Source: an uncultured Bariatricus sp. (GTDB taxonomy: Bacteria; Bacillota; Clostridia; Lachnospirales; Lachnospiraceae). Taken from it: a stretch of DNA of 64,000 bases. A program made the position numbers and the translations under genes. This document shows, piece by piece, positions 37,589-46,492 of the stretch; positions within the stretch are counted from its first letter, which is position 1, and each line of letters opens with the position of its first letter. The DNA is taken from the NCBI GenBank assembly GCA_934307065.1, contig CAKRCD010000002.1, positions 156,962 through 220,961 of the forward strand, written 5' to 3'. The notes beneath the pieces are model-generated. The model saw nothing but the letters and a program-made list of their open reading frames with translations, searched no databases and was not told the DNA's origin.

Positions 37589-38332
37589 ATGAAAGTATTT
37601 TCCATAACAGATGTGGGAAAAGTGCGAAAGATGAATCAGGACTACGTGTTCGCTACAGATGAACCTCAGGGAACACTGCCGAATCTTCTGGTGGTGGCTG
37701 ATGGTATGGGTGGACACAAGGCAGGAGATTTTGCATCCAAGTTTACCGTAGAGACTTTGAAGGAAGAAATCAAACATTCGCTGAAGGAAGGACCAAAAGA
37801 AGTGCTTCTGGATGCAGTGCAGGTGGTAAATAAGAAGCTGATTGAGACAGCAGAGAAGGATATAAAGCTGGACGGCATGGGTACCACACTTGTAGCTGCA
37901 ACCGTAATTGACCACACTTTACATTTCATTAATGTAGGAGACAGCAGGCTGTATCTGATTAATCAGGAAGTGAAGCAGCTTTCCCGCGACCATTCTCTTG
38001 TTGAGGAGATGTTACGGCTTGGCGGAATCAGTGAGGAGGAGGCCAAGCACCATCCGGATAAGAATATCATCACAAGAGCAATCGGTGTGAAAGAGGATGT
38101 AGAAGCAGATTACTATGAATATGCACTGAAGAAAGGGGATGTCATTCTGATGTGCACAGACGGTTTATGCAATATGGTAAATGAAGATGAGATATTTACG
38201 ATTATCAAGAGTGCCAGAGATATTGTGGAAGCCGGACAGTTATTAATAAATCGTGCAAATGAAAATGGAGGCAAAGATAATATTGGTGTTGTACTTGCGG
38301 CTCCGTTTTCCAATGAGGTGAGTATATGGTAA
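37589..38332 (+). CDS. PP2C-type Ser/Thr protein phosphatase (Stp1/PrpC)
   Basis: Metal-dependent phosphatase that reverses PrkC phosphorylation. The PP2C motifs are DVGKVRKMNQDY, VVADGMGGHKAGD (metal Asp), GTTLVAATV and NVGDSRLYL, with CTDGLCNMV and KDNIGVVL near the end. Length is 247 aa. Its stop overlaps the start of the kinase gene by 7 bases, the usual arrangement of this pair. RBS TTAGGAGG. Confidence 0.94.
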   Translation: MKVFSITDVGKVRKMNQDYVFATDEPQGTLPNLLVVADGMGGHKAGDFASKFTVETLKEEIKHSLKEGPKEVLLDAVQVVNKKLIETAEKDIKLDGMGTTLVAATVIDHTLHFINVGDSRLYLINQEVKQLSRDHSLVEEMLRLGGISEEEAKHHPDKNIITRAIGVKEDVEADYYEYALKKGDVILMCTDGLCNMVNEDEIFTIIKSARDIVEAGQLLINRANENGGKDNIGVVLAAPFSNEVSIW

Positions 38333-40374
38333 ATGATGGCGGTATTGTTTTAGGGGAGAGATACGAGGTCTTAAGCAAGATTGGCGCAGGTGGCATGGCA
38401 GATGTCTATAAGGGTAGGGACACCATGCTGAATCGTTATGTGGCAATCAAGGTTCTTAAGAAAGAGTATAGGGAAAATAAGGATTTTGTGCGGAAATTCC
38501 GTTCAGAAGCACAGGCTGCAGCCGGACTTCTGAATCCTAATATTGTAAATGTATATGATGTAGGAGAAGACCGAGGACTTTATTACATGGTAATGGAGTT
38601 AGTAGAGGGAATTACGCTGAAAGAGTATATTCAGAAGAAGGGAAGACTTTCTACTAAAGAGGCAATCAGTATTGCCATTCAGATGTGTACCGGCATTGAG
38701 GCTGCACATAAGCATAATATTATTCACAGAGATATTAAACCACAGAATATTATTATTTCCAAAGAAGGAAAGGTAAAAGTAACCGACTTTGGTATTGCCA
38801 GGGCAGTAGATTCCAATACGGTAAGCTCCAGTGCCATGGGTTCGGTACATTATGTGTCCCCGGAGCAGGCCAGAGGCGGTTATTGTGATGCTAAAAGTGA
38901 TATTTATTCCGTAGGTATTACGATGTATGAGATGATTACGGGACGAGTTCCGTTTGACGGAGATTCTACGGTTACAGTTGCCATGAAGCATTTACAGGAG
39001 AATATCACTCCTCCATCCCAGTATGCACCGGATATGTCGAAAGCTTTGGAGAAAATTATTTTGAAATGTACCCAGAAAAGTCCGGAGCGCCGTTATGAAT
39101 CAACGACTCTGCTGATTCAGGATTTGAAACGTGCACTGGTAGACCCGTCAGGTTCTTTTGTTAAAATAGACAGACCTTACAATCTGGATGAAACTGTGAT
39201 GTTTACGGAAGAAGATATGGGACGTTTCAAACATGGTCGTGAAGAGTATGGCGAATACGATGATGACGAGGATGACTACGACGAAGATAGTGACTACGAT
39301 GATGAATATGAAGATGATGAGGATGACGAGGAAGATGGAAATACCCACAGAGGAAAACGCAAGGGAAAATCCGATGAAGTAAATCCTCAGATGAATAAGA
39401 TGATGAAAATTCTTACCATCGTTGCGGCGGCAGTAGTAATTCTGATTATTGTACTTGTTGCAGGAAAAGCAACGGGGATTTTCCGGTTTGGCAGCAGCAC
39501 AGGTATCGAATCAAACAGTGACAGCGCAAATATTGAGGTTCCACAGTTGGTTGGTGAGACAGAGGCAGTAGCCAATGAAATGTGTGAGAAAAAGAACCTT
39601 GTTATGAAAGTTGTGAGTCAGAAACAGTCAGATAAACCGGTAGGAACCGTACTTGAACAGAATATCAAGGCAGGAGAAAAGGTAAAGAAACAGACAGTAA
39701 TTGAGGTTGTTGTATGTTCCGGTGCAGAGGAAGTGGAAGTACCGGATGTGTCAGGAAATACACAGGATGATGCTTGGAAGATTCTGAAAGACAAGGGATT
39801 CACTGATTATGAAGTCCAGACGGAATACAGTGATGAATATGATAACGGTGAAGTTATCAGAACGACACCTGAAGCAGGTACAACTGCCACGGTAGATACC
39901 AAGATTGTAATTGTAGTCAGCAAAGGCGCAGAAAAGGCAGAGGTACCAAATCTGGTAGGAAAGACTGCGAGTGAAGCAAAAGAAGCATTGTCAGCGAAAG
40001 GACTTACGGATGGTGGAAGTACGGAAGAGTACAGCAATACGGTAGAGGAAGGTAAGATTATTCGCCAGGATGTGAAAGCCGGCAAAAAGGTAGACAGCGG
40101 AACTAGCGTAAGCTATGTAGTCAGCAAAGGAAAGAAACCGGCCGCGACAGTTGCAGTTCCCGACTTAAGAGGGTACAGTCTTGCAGATGCAATTTCAGCA
40201 CTCAGAAATCGAGGATTAGATTATAAAGAAGAACGGGCAGACAGTCCGTCTCCTTCCGGAACGGTAGTGGATATGAGCCCGGATATCGGTTCTCAGGTAG
40301 AAGTCGGAAGCATAATCACACTGTATGTAAGTAACGGTTCCGGTGCGGATAATTCTGGCACAGGTACAGAATAA
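38326..40374 (+). CDS. prkC: PASTA-domain Ser/Thr protein kinase (PrkC/Stk1)
   Basis: Membrane receptor kinase for cell-wall fragments. Kinase domain (about 1-270): GAGGMADVYKG, catalytic HRDIKPQNI, DFGIARA and SPEQARGG. A run of almost only Asp, Glu and Tyr follows (about residues 308-340). One transmembrane helix lies at about 363-383. Four extracellular PASTA repeats end the protein, each beginning with VPxLxG or VPDVSG. Length is 682 aa. It is encoded just after its phosphatase and before rsgA. The acidic juxtamembrane stretch is longer than I recall for B. subtilis PrkC. Confidence 0.94.
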   Translation: MVNDGGIVLGERYEVLSKIGAGGMADVYKGRDTMLNRYVAIKVLKKEYRENKDFVRKFRSEAQAAAGLLNPNIVNVYDVGEDRGLYYMVMELVEGITLKEYIQKKGRLSTKEAISIAIQMCTGIEAAHKHNIIHRDIKPQNIIISKEGKVKVTDFGIARAVDSNTVSSSAMGSVHYVSPEQARGGYCDAKSDIYSVGITMYEMITGRVPFDGDSTVTVAMKHLQENITPPSQYAPDMSKALEKIILKCTQKSPERRYESTTLLIQDLKRALVDPSGSFVKIDRPYNLDETVMFTEEDMGRFKHGREEYGEYDDDEDDYDEDSDYDDEYEDDEDDEEDGNTHRGKRKGKSDEVNPQMNKMMKILTIVAAAVVILIIVLVAGKATGIFRFGSSTGIESNSDSANIEVPQLVGETEAVANEMCEKKNLVMKVVSQKQSDKPVGTVLEQNIKAGEKVKKQTVIEVVVCSGAEEVEVPDVSGNTQDDAWKILKDKGFTDYEVQTEYSDEYDNGEVIRTTPEAGTTATVDTKIVIVVSKGAEKAEVPNLVGKTASEAKEALSAKGLTDGGSTEEYSNTVEEGKIIRQDVKAGKKVDSGTSVSYVVSKGKKPAATVAVPDLRGYSLADAISALRNRGLDYKEERADSPSPSGTVVDMSPDIGSQVEVGSIITLYVSNGSGADNSGTGTE

Positions 40375-40384
40375 AGGACAATTT

Positions 40385-41272
40385 ATGCAGGGAAGAATAA
40401 TAAAAGGAATTGCAGGATTCTACTACGTGTACAGCGTAGTAGAATCTTCTGTTTATGAATGTAAGGCAAAAGGTGCCTTCCGAAAAGAGAAAATAAAGCC
40501 ACTGGTAGGCGATATGGTAGAATTTGAAGTGCTGGATGAGGCAGAGAAGACAGGAAATATTACAGCAATCCTGCCAAGGAAAAGTGAACTGATTCGTCCG
40601 GCAGTTGCCAATATAGATCAGGCGCTGGTGGTGTTTGCTATTACCAAGCCGAAGCCACATTTTAATTTACTTGACCGCTTTTTAGTAATGATGGAACGTC
40701 AGGACATTCCAGTTATTATCTGTTTTAATAAAAAGGATATTGCGGATGCGGCAGAACAGGAAACACTAAAGGCTATTTACGCGGCAAGTGGTTATACCGT
40801 GCTTTTTACCAGTGCTGAGAAGAAAGAGAATATAGGGAAAGTACGGGAGATGCTGAAAGGCAAGATAACAACGGTAGCCGGACCTTCAGGAGTTGGAAAA
40901 TCCTCTTTAATCAATTGCCTTCAGGAAAACATCAATATGGAGACAGGAAGTATCAGTCAGAAGATAGAAAGAGGGAAACATACCACAAGACATTCGGAAT
41001 TGATTCCAATCGATGAGGAGTCCTACATTATGGATACACCGGGATTTTCTTCTTTATACACGAATGATTTTGAAAAAGAGGAATTAAAGCATTATTTTCC
41101 TGAAATGGAGGAGTACTTTGGCTGCTGCAGGTTTCAGGGCTGCAATCATGTAAATGAACCGGGATGTGCCGTAAAAGAAGCGGTAGAAGCCGGGAATATT
41201 CATAAAGTACGTTATGAAAACTATCTGGAAATGTATCGGGAGTTAGAGCAAAAAGAGAGGAAGAGGTATTAG
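40385..41272 (+). CDS. rsgA: Ribosome small subunit-dependent GTPase A
   Basis: Circularly permuted GTPase that assists 30S maturation. Order of G motifs is permuted: G4 CFNKKDI first, then G1 GPSGVGKSS near residue 165, then G3 DTPGF. The C-terminal zinc site includes CRFQGCNH and a later Cys in PGCAV. An OB-fold N-terminus is present. ATG 40385 is chosen because AAAGGA lies 7 bases upstream; the frame starting at 40343 overlaps prkC. Length is 295 aa. Confidence 0.95.
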   Translation: MQGRIIKGIAGFYYVYSVVESSVYECKAKGAFRKEKIKPLVGDMVEFEVLDEAEKTGNITAILPRKSELIRPAVANIDQALVVFAITKPKPHFNLLDRFLVMMERQDIPVIICFNKKDIADAAEQETLKAIYAASGYTVLFTSAEKKENIGKVREMLKGKITTVAGPSGVGKSSLINCLQENINMETGSISQKIERGKHTTRHSELIPIDEESYIMDTPGFSSLYTNDFEKEELKHYFPEMEEYFGCCRFQGCNHVNEPGCAVKEAVEAGNIHKVRYENYLEMYRELEQKERKRY

Positions 41273-41275
41273 ACA

Positions 41276-41938
41276 ATGAAGTGTATTTTATCACCATCTA
41301 TTTTGTCAGCGGATTTTACAGTATTAGGAGAGCAGATTCATCAGACTGAGGAGTCCGGTGCAGCATATTTACATTATGATGTTATGGATGGAATTTTTGT
41401 GCCAAGCATTTCTTTTGGAATGCCGGTACTTAAATCTATTAAAAAGGCAACGAACCAGTTTATGGATGTCCATCTTATGATTACTGAGCCGATTCGCTAT
41501 ATTGAGGAATTTGTGGCATCAGGAGCCGATTTGATTACGATTCACTATGAAGCTTGCGAAGATGTACGTGCAACAATTAACAAGATCAAAGAAGCAGGTG
41601 TGAAGGTGGGCATTTCTATCTGTCCGGAAACTCCGGCAGAAGTGCTGGATAAATACTTACCGGATGTGGACATGGTTCTGATTATGACCGTACATCCGGG
41701 CTTCGGAGGACAGAAACTGATTCCGGAAGCTTTGGACAAGGTAAAAGAAGTACGCATGAAACTGGATAATTTGGGCCTTAAAACGGATATTCAGGTAGAT
41801 GGAGGCATTTATACGGCAAACGTAAGAGAGGCCCTGAATGCGGGCGCTAACATCATTGTAGCAGGTTCTGCAGTGTTCAAAGGTAACCCGTCGGAAAATA
41901 TTAAGGAATTTTTGGAGATATTTAAAGAATATGAGTAA
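41276..41938 (+). CDS. rpe: Ribulose-phosphate 3-epimerase
   Basis: Interconverts ribulose-5-phosphate and xylulose-5-phosphate in the pentose phosphate pathway. TIM-barrel landmarks are LSPSILSADF, HYDVMDGIFVPSISFG, DVHLMI, MTVHPGFGGQK and IQVDGGI. Catalytic Asp and metal His residues are intact. Length is 220 aa. It follows rsgA by 3 bases and overlaps thiN by 8 bases. Confidence 0.96.
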   Translation: MKCILSPSILSADFTVLGEQIHQTEESGAAYLHYDVMDGIFVPSISFGMPVLKSIKKATNQFMDVHLMITEPIRYIEEFVASGADLITIHYEACEDVRATINKIKEAGVKVGISICPETPAEVLDKYLPDVDMVLIMTVHPGFGGQKLIPEALDKVKEVRMKLDNLGLKTDIQVDGGIYTANVREALNAGANIIVAGSAVFKGNPSENIKEFLEIFKEYE

Positions 41939-42584
41939 AGCAATTATTATCAGCGGAGGGGAACTGGAGGAAGGATTTGTGGAGAAAGTCCTTTCTGAAA
42001 ATGAGGGAGCAAGTATTGTCGGTGTGGACAAGGGAGTAGAATATCTGTATCATCATCAGATTAAACCGAATTACATTGTAGGAGATTTCGACAGCATTGC
42101 GCCAGAGGTTATTAAATATTATAAAACAGAGACTAATGTGGCAATTAGGGAATATAATCCTGTAAAGGATGAGTCAGATACAGAAATGGCAATCCGGATA
42201 GCAATTACCATCGGAAGTACAGAAATCTATATTCTTGGTGCTACAGGTGGGAGAATCGACCATCTGTGGGCAAATGTACAAAGTCTGGCAATAGCATGTA
42301 AATTCAATGTGAGAGCCTATATTTTAGATCCGCAGAATCGTATCTTTGTGACAGATAAGCCATGTCAGCTTAAGAAATCGGAGGCCTATGGAAAATATTT
42401 GTCTGTGTTCAGTTTAAGCGGAGATATCTTTGATTTCAATATGAAAGGAACGAAATGGCCACTGGAACATCATGTATTGAAACCAACGGACAGTCTTACG
42501 GTCAGCAACCGGTTTGAAGATGAGCTTGTAGAGATTGATTTTATCGGTGGAACAATTGTAGTGATGGAGACAAGGGATAAGTAA
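41931..42584 (+). CDS. thiN: Thiamine diphosphokinase
   Basis: Transfers pyrophosphate from ATP to thiamine. The catalytic region reads GDFDSIAPEV and KDESDTEMAI, followed by GATGGRIDH, all characteristic of ThiN/TPK. The C-terminal beta domain ends with IDFIGGTIVVMETRDK. Length is 217 aa. It is the last gene of the priA-thiN operon; a terminator follows 42 bases after the stop. Confidence 0.94.
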   Translation: MSKAIIISGGELEEGFVEKVLSENEGASIVGVDKGVEYLYHHQIKPNYIVGDFDSIAPEVIKYYKTETNVAIREYNPVKDESDTEMAIRIAITIGSTEIYILGATGGRIDHLWANVQSLAIACKFNVRAYILDPQNRIFVTDKPCQLKKSEAYGKYLSVFSLSGDIFDFNMKGTKWPLEHHVLKPTDSLTVSNRFEDELVEIDFIGGTIVVMETRDK

Positions 42585-42626
42585 CAGATACAATCAATAA
42601 ACAGAATAAAGATAATTTGTAAAGAG

Positions 42627-42654
42627 ACTCAGATTCATATATCTGAGTTTTTTT
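42627..42654 (+). terminator. Rho-independent terminator of the priA-thiN operon
   Basis: Stem ACTCAGAT / ATCTGAGT with a 6-base loop and a run of seven T residues. Confidence 0.88.
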
Positions 42655-42663
42655 CGTAGGAAG

Positions 42664-42690
42664 TGTCACATTTTCTAATATTCATCCGTC
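42664..42690 (+). promoter_or_regulatory. Possible ECF-type promoter ahead of the sigma factor gene
   Basis: TGTCAC (42664-42669) and CGTC (42687-42690) are spaced by 17 bases. This resembles the TGAAAC-N16-CGTC form of Firmicute ECF promoters at 4 of 6 and 4 of 4 positions. It is about 45 bases before the sigma gene. A weak call that would fit autoregulation. Confidence 0.3.
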
Positions 42691-42735
42691 TTTATTGATA
42701 GAACGTTCGAAATACAATGGAAAGGAGTGATGGCA

Positions 42736-43275
42736 ATGCGTAAGCAAAGTGACAGTGAGACGCTGGAGCAGTTGTATGACTTGTATGAACAAAAGATGTA
42801 TGCAGTTGCATTTTCTATTTTACATAATGAATGGCAGGCAGAAGATGCGGTGCAAGATGCTTTTGTACGGCTTTTCAAAAATATCAGAAGATTAAAGAAT
42901 CTGGAAGCAGAAAAGACACGGGCATATGTTTTGCGTACAATACAGAATACAGCAATTGATTTATATCGAAAAAATCATATAAGTTCACAACGAACTGTTT
43001 CGATTGAAGAAAGAGAAATTGCAGATGAACGTGATGACATGATGAATCTGATTTCCCGGCTTGCAGGAGAAAATATTTTAGAAGAAATGTTTAGCCGGTT
43101 ACCGGATTCTTACAGGGAAGTGCTCATGCTACGATGTGTTCATCAGCTTTCAAGTAAGGAAACAGCGGCAGTGCTTGAAATCAGTGAAGCTTTGGTGCGA
43201 AAACGCCAGCAGCGTGCAATCAATAAACTCAGGACGATGATGGGAGATGATATTTATGTCAGACAAAGAATTTAA
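42736..43275 (+). CDS. ECF-type RNA polymerase sigma factor
   Basis: Alternative sigma factor of 179 aa. Region 2 is LYDLYEQKMYAVAFSILHNEWQAEDAVQDAF-like, carrying the conserved DAVQDAF helix. Region 4 begins LPDSYREVLMLRCVHQLS and has a helix-turn-helix (SSKETAAVLEISEALVRKR). ATG 42736 has AAAGGAG 8 bases before it, so it is preferred to the codons at 42727 and 42730. The next gene overlaps by 20 bases and encodes a membrane protein, the usual anti-sigma arrangement. Confidence 0.9.
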   Translation: MRKQSDSETLEQLYDLYEQKMYAVAFSILHNEWQAEDAVQDAFVRLFKNIRRLKNLEAEKTRAYVLRTIQNTAIDLYRKNHISSQRTVSIEEREIADERDDMMNLISRLAGENILEEMFSRLPDSYREVLMLRCVHQLSSKETAAVLEISEALVRKRQQRAINKLRTMMGDDIYVRQRI

Positions 43276-44620
43276 AGAGATTACATTGGAAGAATTCGAC
43301 GCAATGGATATGGAACATACATTTTCGGGTGATTATAAGCAGAAGAAACAAAAGTTTGTAAATGCAGTCAGACAAAAAGAAGGAAGCAGAAATCATAAAT
43401 ATTTTTATAAAGTTGCAGCAGCAGTTGCAGTAATTTCGTTGATACCGGCCAGTGCCTGTGCAGCAGATAAATGGATTCGTATGCAGAATAGTAATACAGG
43501 TTCTTATGGAAGTAACCTTTTATTGACGAAAGAAAGTACAGGTAACGAAGCATTTACTCCGGTAAAACTTACCGCAACTTATTTACCGGATGGAAGTACA
43601 GAAGCGGTGGATAGTGGTCCATACAAATTCGAGGTTCCATCTGATAATGGCTCTGAGGCGCATAGTACATCATTTTGGTTATATCAGATGGATACAGAGC
43701 AATTCCAGTTTGATGAGGATTATGTGACTTCCCGTGAAGAGTTTGACGCGAATGGAAGAGATGCAGTGCTTCTCACATTTGATTCAAGAACAGGATACGA
43801 TAAGACTGCTTATGTAATCTTTGATGATTTACAGTATGTGGCAGAGGTTTCCATGGGAAAAGGAATTACCACGGATGAGGCAAAGAAGATAGCTGCAGGC
43901 GTTACTCTGACGCCTACGGAGAAGGAAAATGCGACCTATGCAAGTTCTATGGCTGAATGGAAAAAGGAACTGGAAACACTTGCGGAACAGGCAGATACAA
44001 CAGGTACGGATACGGTGACAATACTAAAGCAAGGGGAAGCTTGGACAGACGAGATAAGTAGTTATCAGCTAGCTGTTAAGAAGGTGGAGGTGTTGGACAA
44101 TATCCGGTCATTAGAAGCAAAATACTTTATGGATAATGGAGAACATATCCCGGAAGGAGCCGTGGATGAGGATGGAAATATGACAGCGTATGAACGTCCG
44201 GTAATTCAGACAGGAGACGGTATCAATTCCATTAATGAACAGACAGGAACAACACATGTAAATCGTAAGTTTGTGTATGTGACATTAGAAATTACTAATC
44301 CTGCGGATGCAGCACGAGAAGGAAAAGATGACGAATCCTGCGTAAACTTCCAGTTATGTATTCCGGAAAAGAACGCGGATGGTAAATACGAAAACAAGAT
44401 TTTTGAACCGCAATATGACAGTGTTTATAGTGAACCAGTATATTTTGATGCATCGAATTGCAGTTCCAATACAGACCAGCATTATTTCTTTACAACAGTA
44501 GGAAAGGGAGAAACAATTACCTGCCATCTGGGGTATGTAGTAGATGAAGATATGTTAAATCAGATTTATATGAATACAGATTTTGGAGAGGAAATGCACT
44601 TGGTAGATATTCGTAGATAA
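43256..44620 (+). CDS. Membrane protein, putative anti-sigma factor (DUF4179-like)
   Basis: 454 aa. A short cytoplasmic part of about 47 residues precedes one membrane helix (YKVAAAVAVISLIPASACA), then a large extracytoplasmic domain of about 380 residues. The layout and the coupling to an ECF sigma gene fit the DUF4179/DUF5643 group of anti-sigma proteins. No ZAS zinc motif is seen. ATG 43256 has GGGAG 9 bases upstream and is preferred to ATG 43247. What the outer domain senses is not evident. Confidence 0.7.
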   Translation: MSDKEFKEITLEEFDAMDMEHTFSGDYKQKKQKFVNAVRQKEGSRNHKYFYKVAAAVAVISLIPASACAADKWIRMQNSNTGSYGSNLLLTKESTGNEAFTPVKLTATYLPDGSTEAVDSGPYKFEVPSDNGSEAHSTSFWLYQMDTEQFQFDEDYVTSREEFDANGRDAVLLTFDSRTGYDKTAYVIFDDLQYVAEVSMGKGITTDEAKKIAAGVTLTPTEKENATYASSMAEWKKELETLAEQADTTGTDTVTILKQGEAWTDEISSYQLAVKKVEVLDNIRSLEAKYFMDNGEHIPEGAVDEDGNMTAYERPVIQTGDGINSINEQTGTTHVNRKFVYVTLEITNPADAAREGKDDESCVNFQLCIPEKNADGKYENKIFEPQYDSVYSEPVYFDASNCSSNTDQHYFFTTVGKGETITCHLGYVVDEDMLNQIYMNTDFGEEMHLVDIRR

Positions 44621-44630
44621 CAGTAGTAAA

Positions 44631-44664
44631 AAATCCCCACACTGAACATTCAGTGTGGGGATTT
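44631..44664. terminator. Bidirectional terminator between the convergent sigma and AGCS transcripts
   Basis: Perfect stem AAATCCCCACACTG / CAGTGTGGGGATTT around a 6-base loop, with A and T tracts at both ends. It lies between the + strand anti-sigma gene and the - strand symporter gene. Confidence 0.85.
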
Positions 44665-44693
44665 GGTTTATACGTTATATTATACGACTTTAT

Positions 44694-46076
44694 TTATTTC
44701 TTTTTACCATATTTATTTAAGCTTGTTGTTACCATTCCTGCTAATGCGAACAACGCAATCGCGTTAGGAATAACCATCAGGTTATTGAACATATCTGAAA
44801 GTTCCCAAACCAAATCGTTAGAAGCAAGAGTTCCAAGGAAGATGAATACTAATGCAACAATGATGAAAGGTTTCTGAGCTTTTTCGCCGAACAACCATGT
44901 TATGTTAATCTTTGCAAATAAGTTCCATCCAAGGATGGTAGAGAATGCAAAGAAGAAAAGTGCGATGGCTACGAAAGCAGCGCCAATCCCTTTACCAAAA
45001 GCAACACCGAATGCAGTCTGAGCAAGGTTTGCTTTGTTCAGGGTATTCACAACATCACCGGTATAACCATTTGCCAAAGGACCATCTGCTGTGTAAAGAG
45101 TAGAGATGATTACTAAAGCATTAAGTGAAAGAACTACGAATGTATCAATAAATACACCAGCCATAGCCACAGTACCCTGAATATGTGGGTTTTCAACCTG
45201 TGCAAGTGCGTGAGCATGAGGTGTAGAACCCATACCAGCTTCGTTAGAGAAAAGACCACGTTTCGCACCCTGACTGATAGCAATTTTAAGTGCGCTACCA
45301 AGTCCACCACCGATGATAGCCTGAGGTTCAAACGCATATTTGAAAATCATTCCAAATGTTGCAGGTACATATTTGATACGGATAATAAGTACGATTAAAG
45401 CACCTAATAAGAAGAAACCAGCCATAATCGGAACGATTTTTTCTGTTACAGATGCAAGACGATCAACACCGCCTAAGAAGATAAATCCACAAATAATTAC
45501 AAGAACAACACCAACGGTCCATGAAGGAATACCGAATGCAGTATTGATTGTAGAACCGATTGAGTTAGACTGTACCATACATCCGAAGCATCCAAGAGCA
45601 AGGATAATTGCGATTGCAAAGAAGCCTGCAAGGAATTTACCAAATCCACCCTTAAAAGCTGTGGTTATGTAGTAAACAGGACCACCCTGAATAGTGCCGT
45701 CTTTCGCTTTAATACGAGTTTCCTGAGCTAAGGTTGCTTCAGCGTAGATGGTAGCCATTCCCAGGAATGCGATAATCCACATCCAGAAGATAGCACCAGG
45801 ACCACCGGTAAGGATAGCACCGGCTGCACCGACGATATTACCGGTACCAACCTGAGCTGCAATAGCAGTTGCTACAGCCTGGAAAGAACTCATACCACCT
45901 TCGTGGGAACCACCTTTTAAAGAAAGACCACCAAACATCTGCTTTAACCCGGCTCCAAGAAATCGAACTTGGACAAATTTGGTTTTGATAGAATACCAAA
46001 GACCAACACCTAAAAGTAAAAACACCAAAATATAATCAGATAGATACGCATTAATAGTTTGTACTACAGATAACAT
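44694..46076 (-). CDS. Alanine/glycine:cation symporter (AGCS) family protein
   Basis: Sodium-coupled amino-acid uptake protein, 460 aa with about 11 hydrophobic helices. The AGCS signature is clear in GTGNIVGAAGAILTGGPGAI. FSNEAGMGSTPHAHALA is the second conserved block. RBS GGGGGAAATG precedes the ATG on the minus strand. It is the only minus-strand gene in the first 54 kb. The 5' region contains a potential folded leader (46122-46202). Confidence 0.93.
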   Translation of the reverse strand: MLSVVQTINAYLSDYILVFLLLGVGLWYSIKTKFVQVRFLGAGLKQMFGGLSLKGGSHEGGMSSFQAVATAIAAQVGTGNIVGAAGAILTGGPGAIFWMWIIAFLGMATIYAEATLAQETRIKAKDGTIQGGPVYYITTAFKGGFGKFLAGFFAIAIILALGCFGCMVQSNSIGSTINTAFGIPSWTVGVVLVIICGFIFLGGVDRLASVTEKIVPIMAGFFLLGALIVLIIRIKYVPATFGMIFKYAFEPQAIIGGGLGSALKIAISQGAKRGLFSNEAGMGSTPHAHALAQVENPHIQGTVAMAGVFIDTFVVLSLNALVIISTLYTADGPLANGYTGDVVNTLNKANLAQTAFGVAFGKGIGAAFVAIALFFFAFSTILGWNLFAKINITWLFGEKAQKPFIIVALVFIFLGTLASNDLVWELSDMFNNLMVIPNAIALFALAGMVTTSLNKYGKKK

Positions 46077-46492
46077 AACATTTCCCCCTTTATATGCATC
46101 TAGTCTTGACAGAAGATGTATGCAGGAAACCCCGTTATCGCGAATTAGGAATTTACCGGCATACTATCTGGTTTAGGAAAATTTTCAGATATATTCTCCT
46201 GCCTTTATTTTTTGTATATGCTTATTGTACTACTTTCATGCATTTTTTGCAAGCAAATTGTGGCAAAAAAGTAGCAAATATAAGACAAAATGGCGCAAAA
46301 GCGCTTTAAAGCAGTAAAATTTAACGAAAAAATGCAATAAAAAATGCAATTTTCTTATTTTACATAAAATATATATAATAGGAAGAAACTTGACAAAAAT
46401 GACAGAATAGAATAGTATAATGTCAACGAGTTAGCTTAATCTAATAAAAATTATTCCTGTATATTTATATATATGAGAAGACGGAGGTAGTT
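46077..46492. other. 416-bp divergent intergenic region with a potential structured leader
   Basis: Gap between the minus-strand AGCS gene and the plus-strand ABC gene. Proximal to AGCS, 46122-46202 could fold as a junction closed by GCAGGA/TCCTGC, with inner pairs ATCTG/CAGAT and CCG/CGG. A second hairpin (ATGCATCT ... AGATGTAT) lies between it and the RBS. The rest is AT-rich. On the + side TATAAT at 46416-46421 has TTGACA 20 bases upstream, a spacing too long for a confident promoter. The open frame at 46094-46309 shows no RBS or family features. Confidence 0.45.

Noticed and set aside
46077..46250. Glycine riboswitch ahead of the AGCS gene
   Set aside because: The conserved glycine-aptamer segments are not recognisable on either strand; only a generic foldable leader is supported.
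46094..46309. 71-aa + strand open frame in the AGCS-ABC gap
   Set aside because: No RBS, no family features, and it overlaps the leader region of the minus-strand gene. Considered spurious.
46390..46421. TTGACA/TATAAT pair ahead of the ABC gene
   Set aside because: The spacer is 20 bases, too long for an efficient sigma-A promoter. Not listed as a feature; the real promoter remains unassigned.
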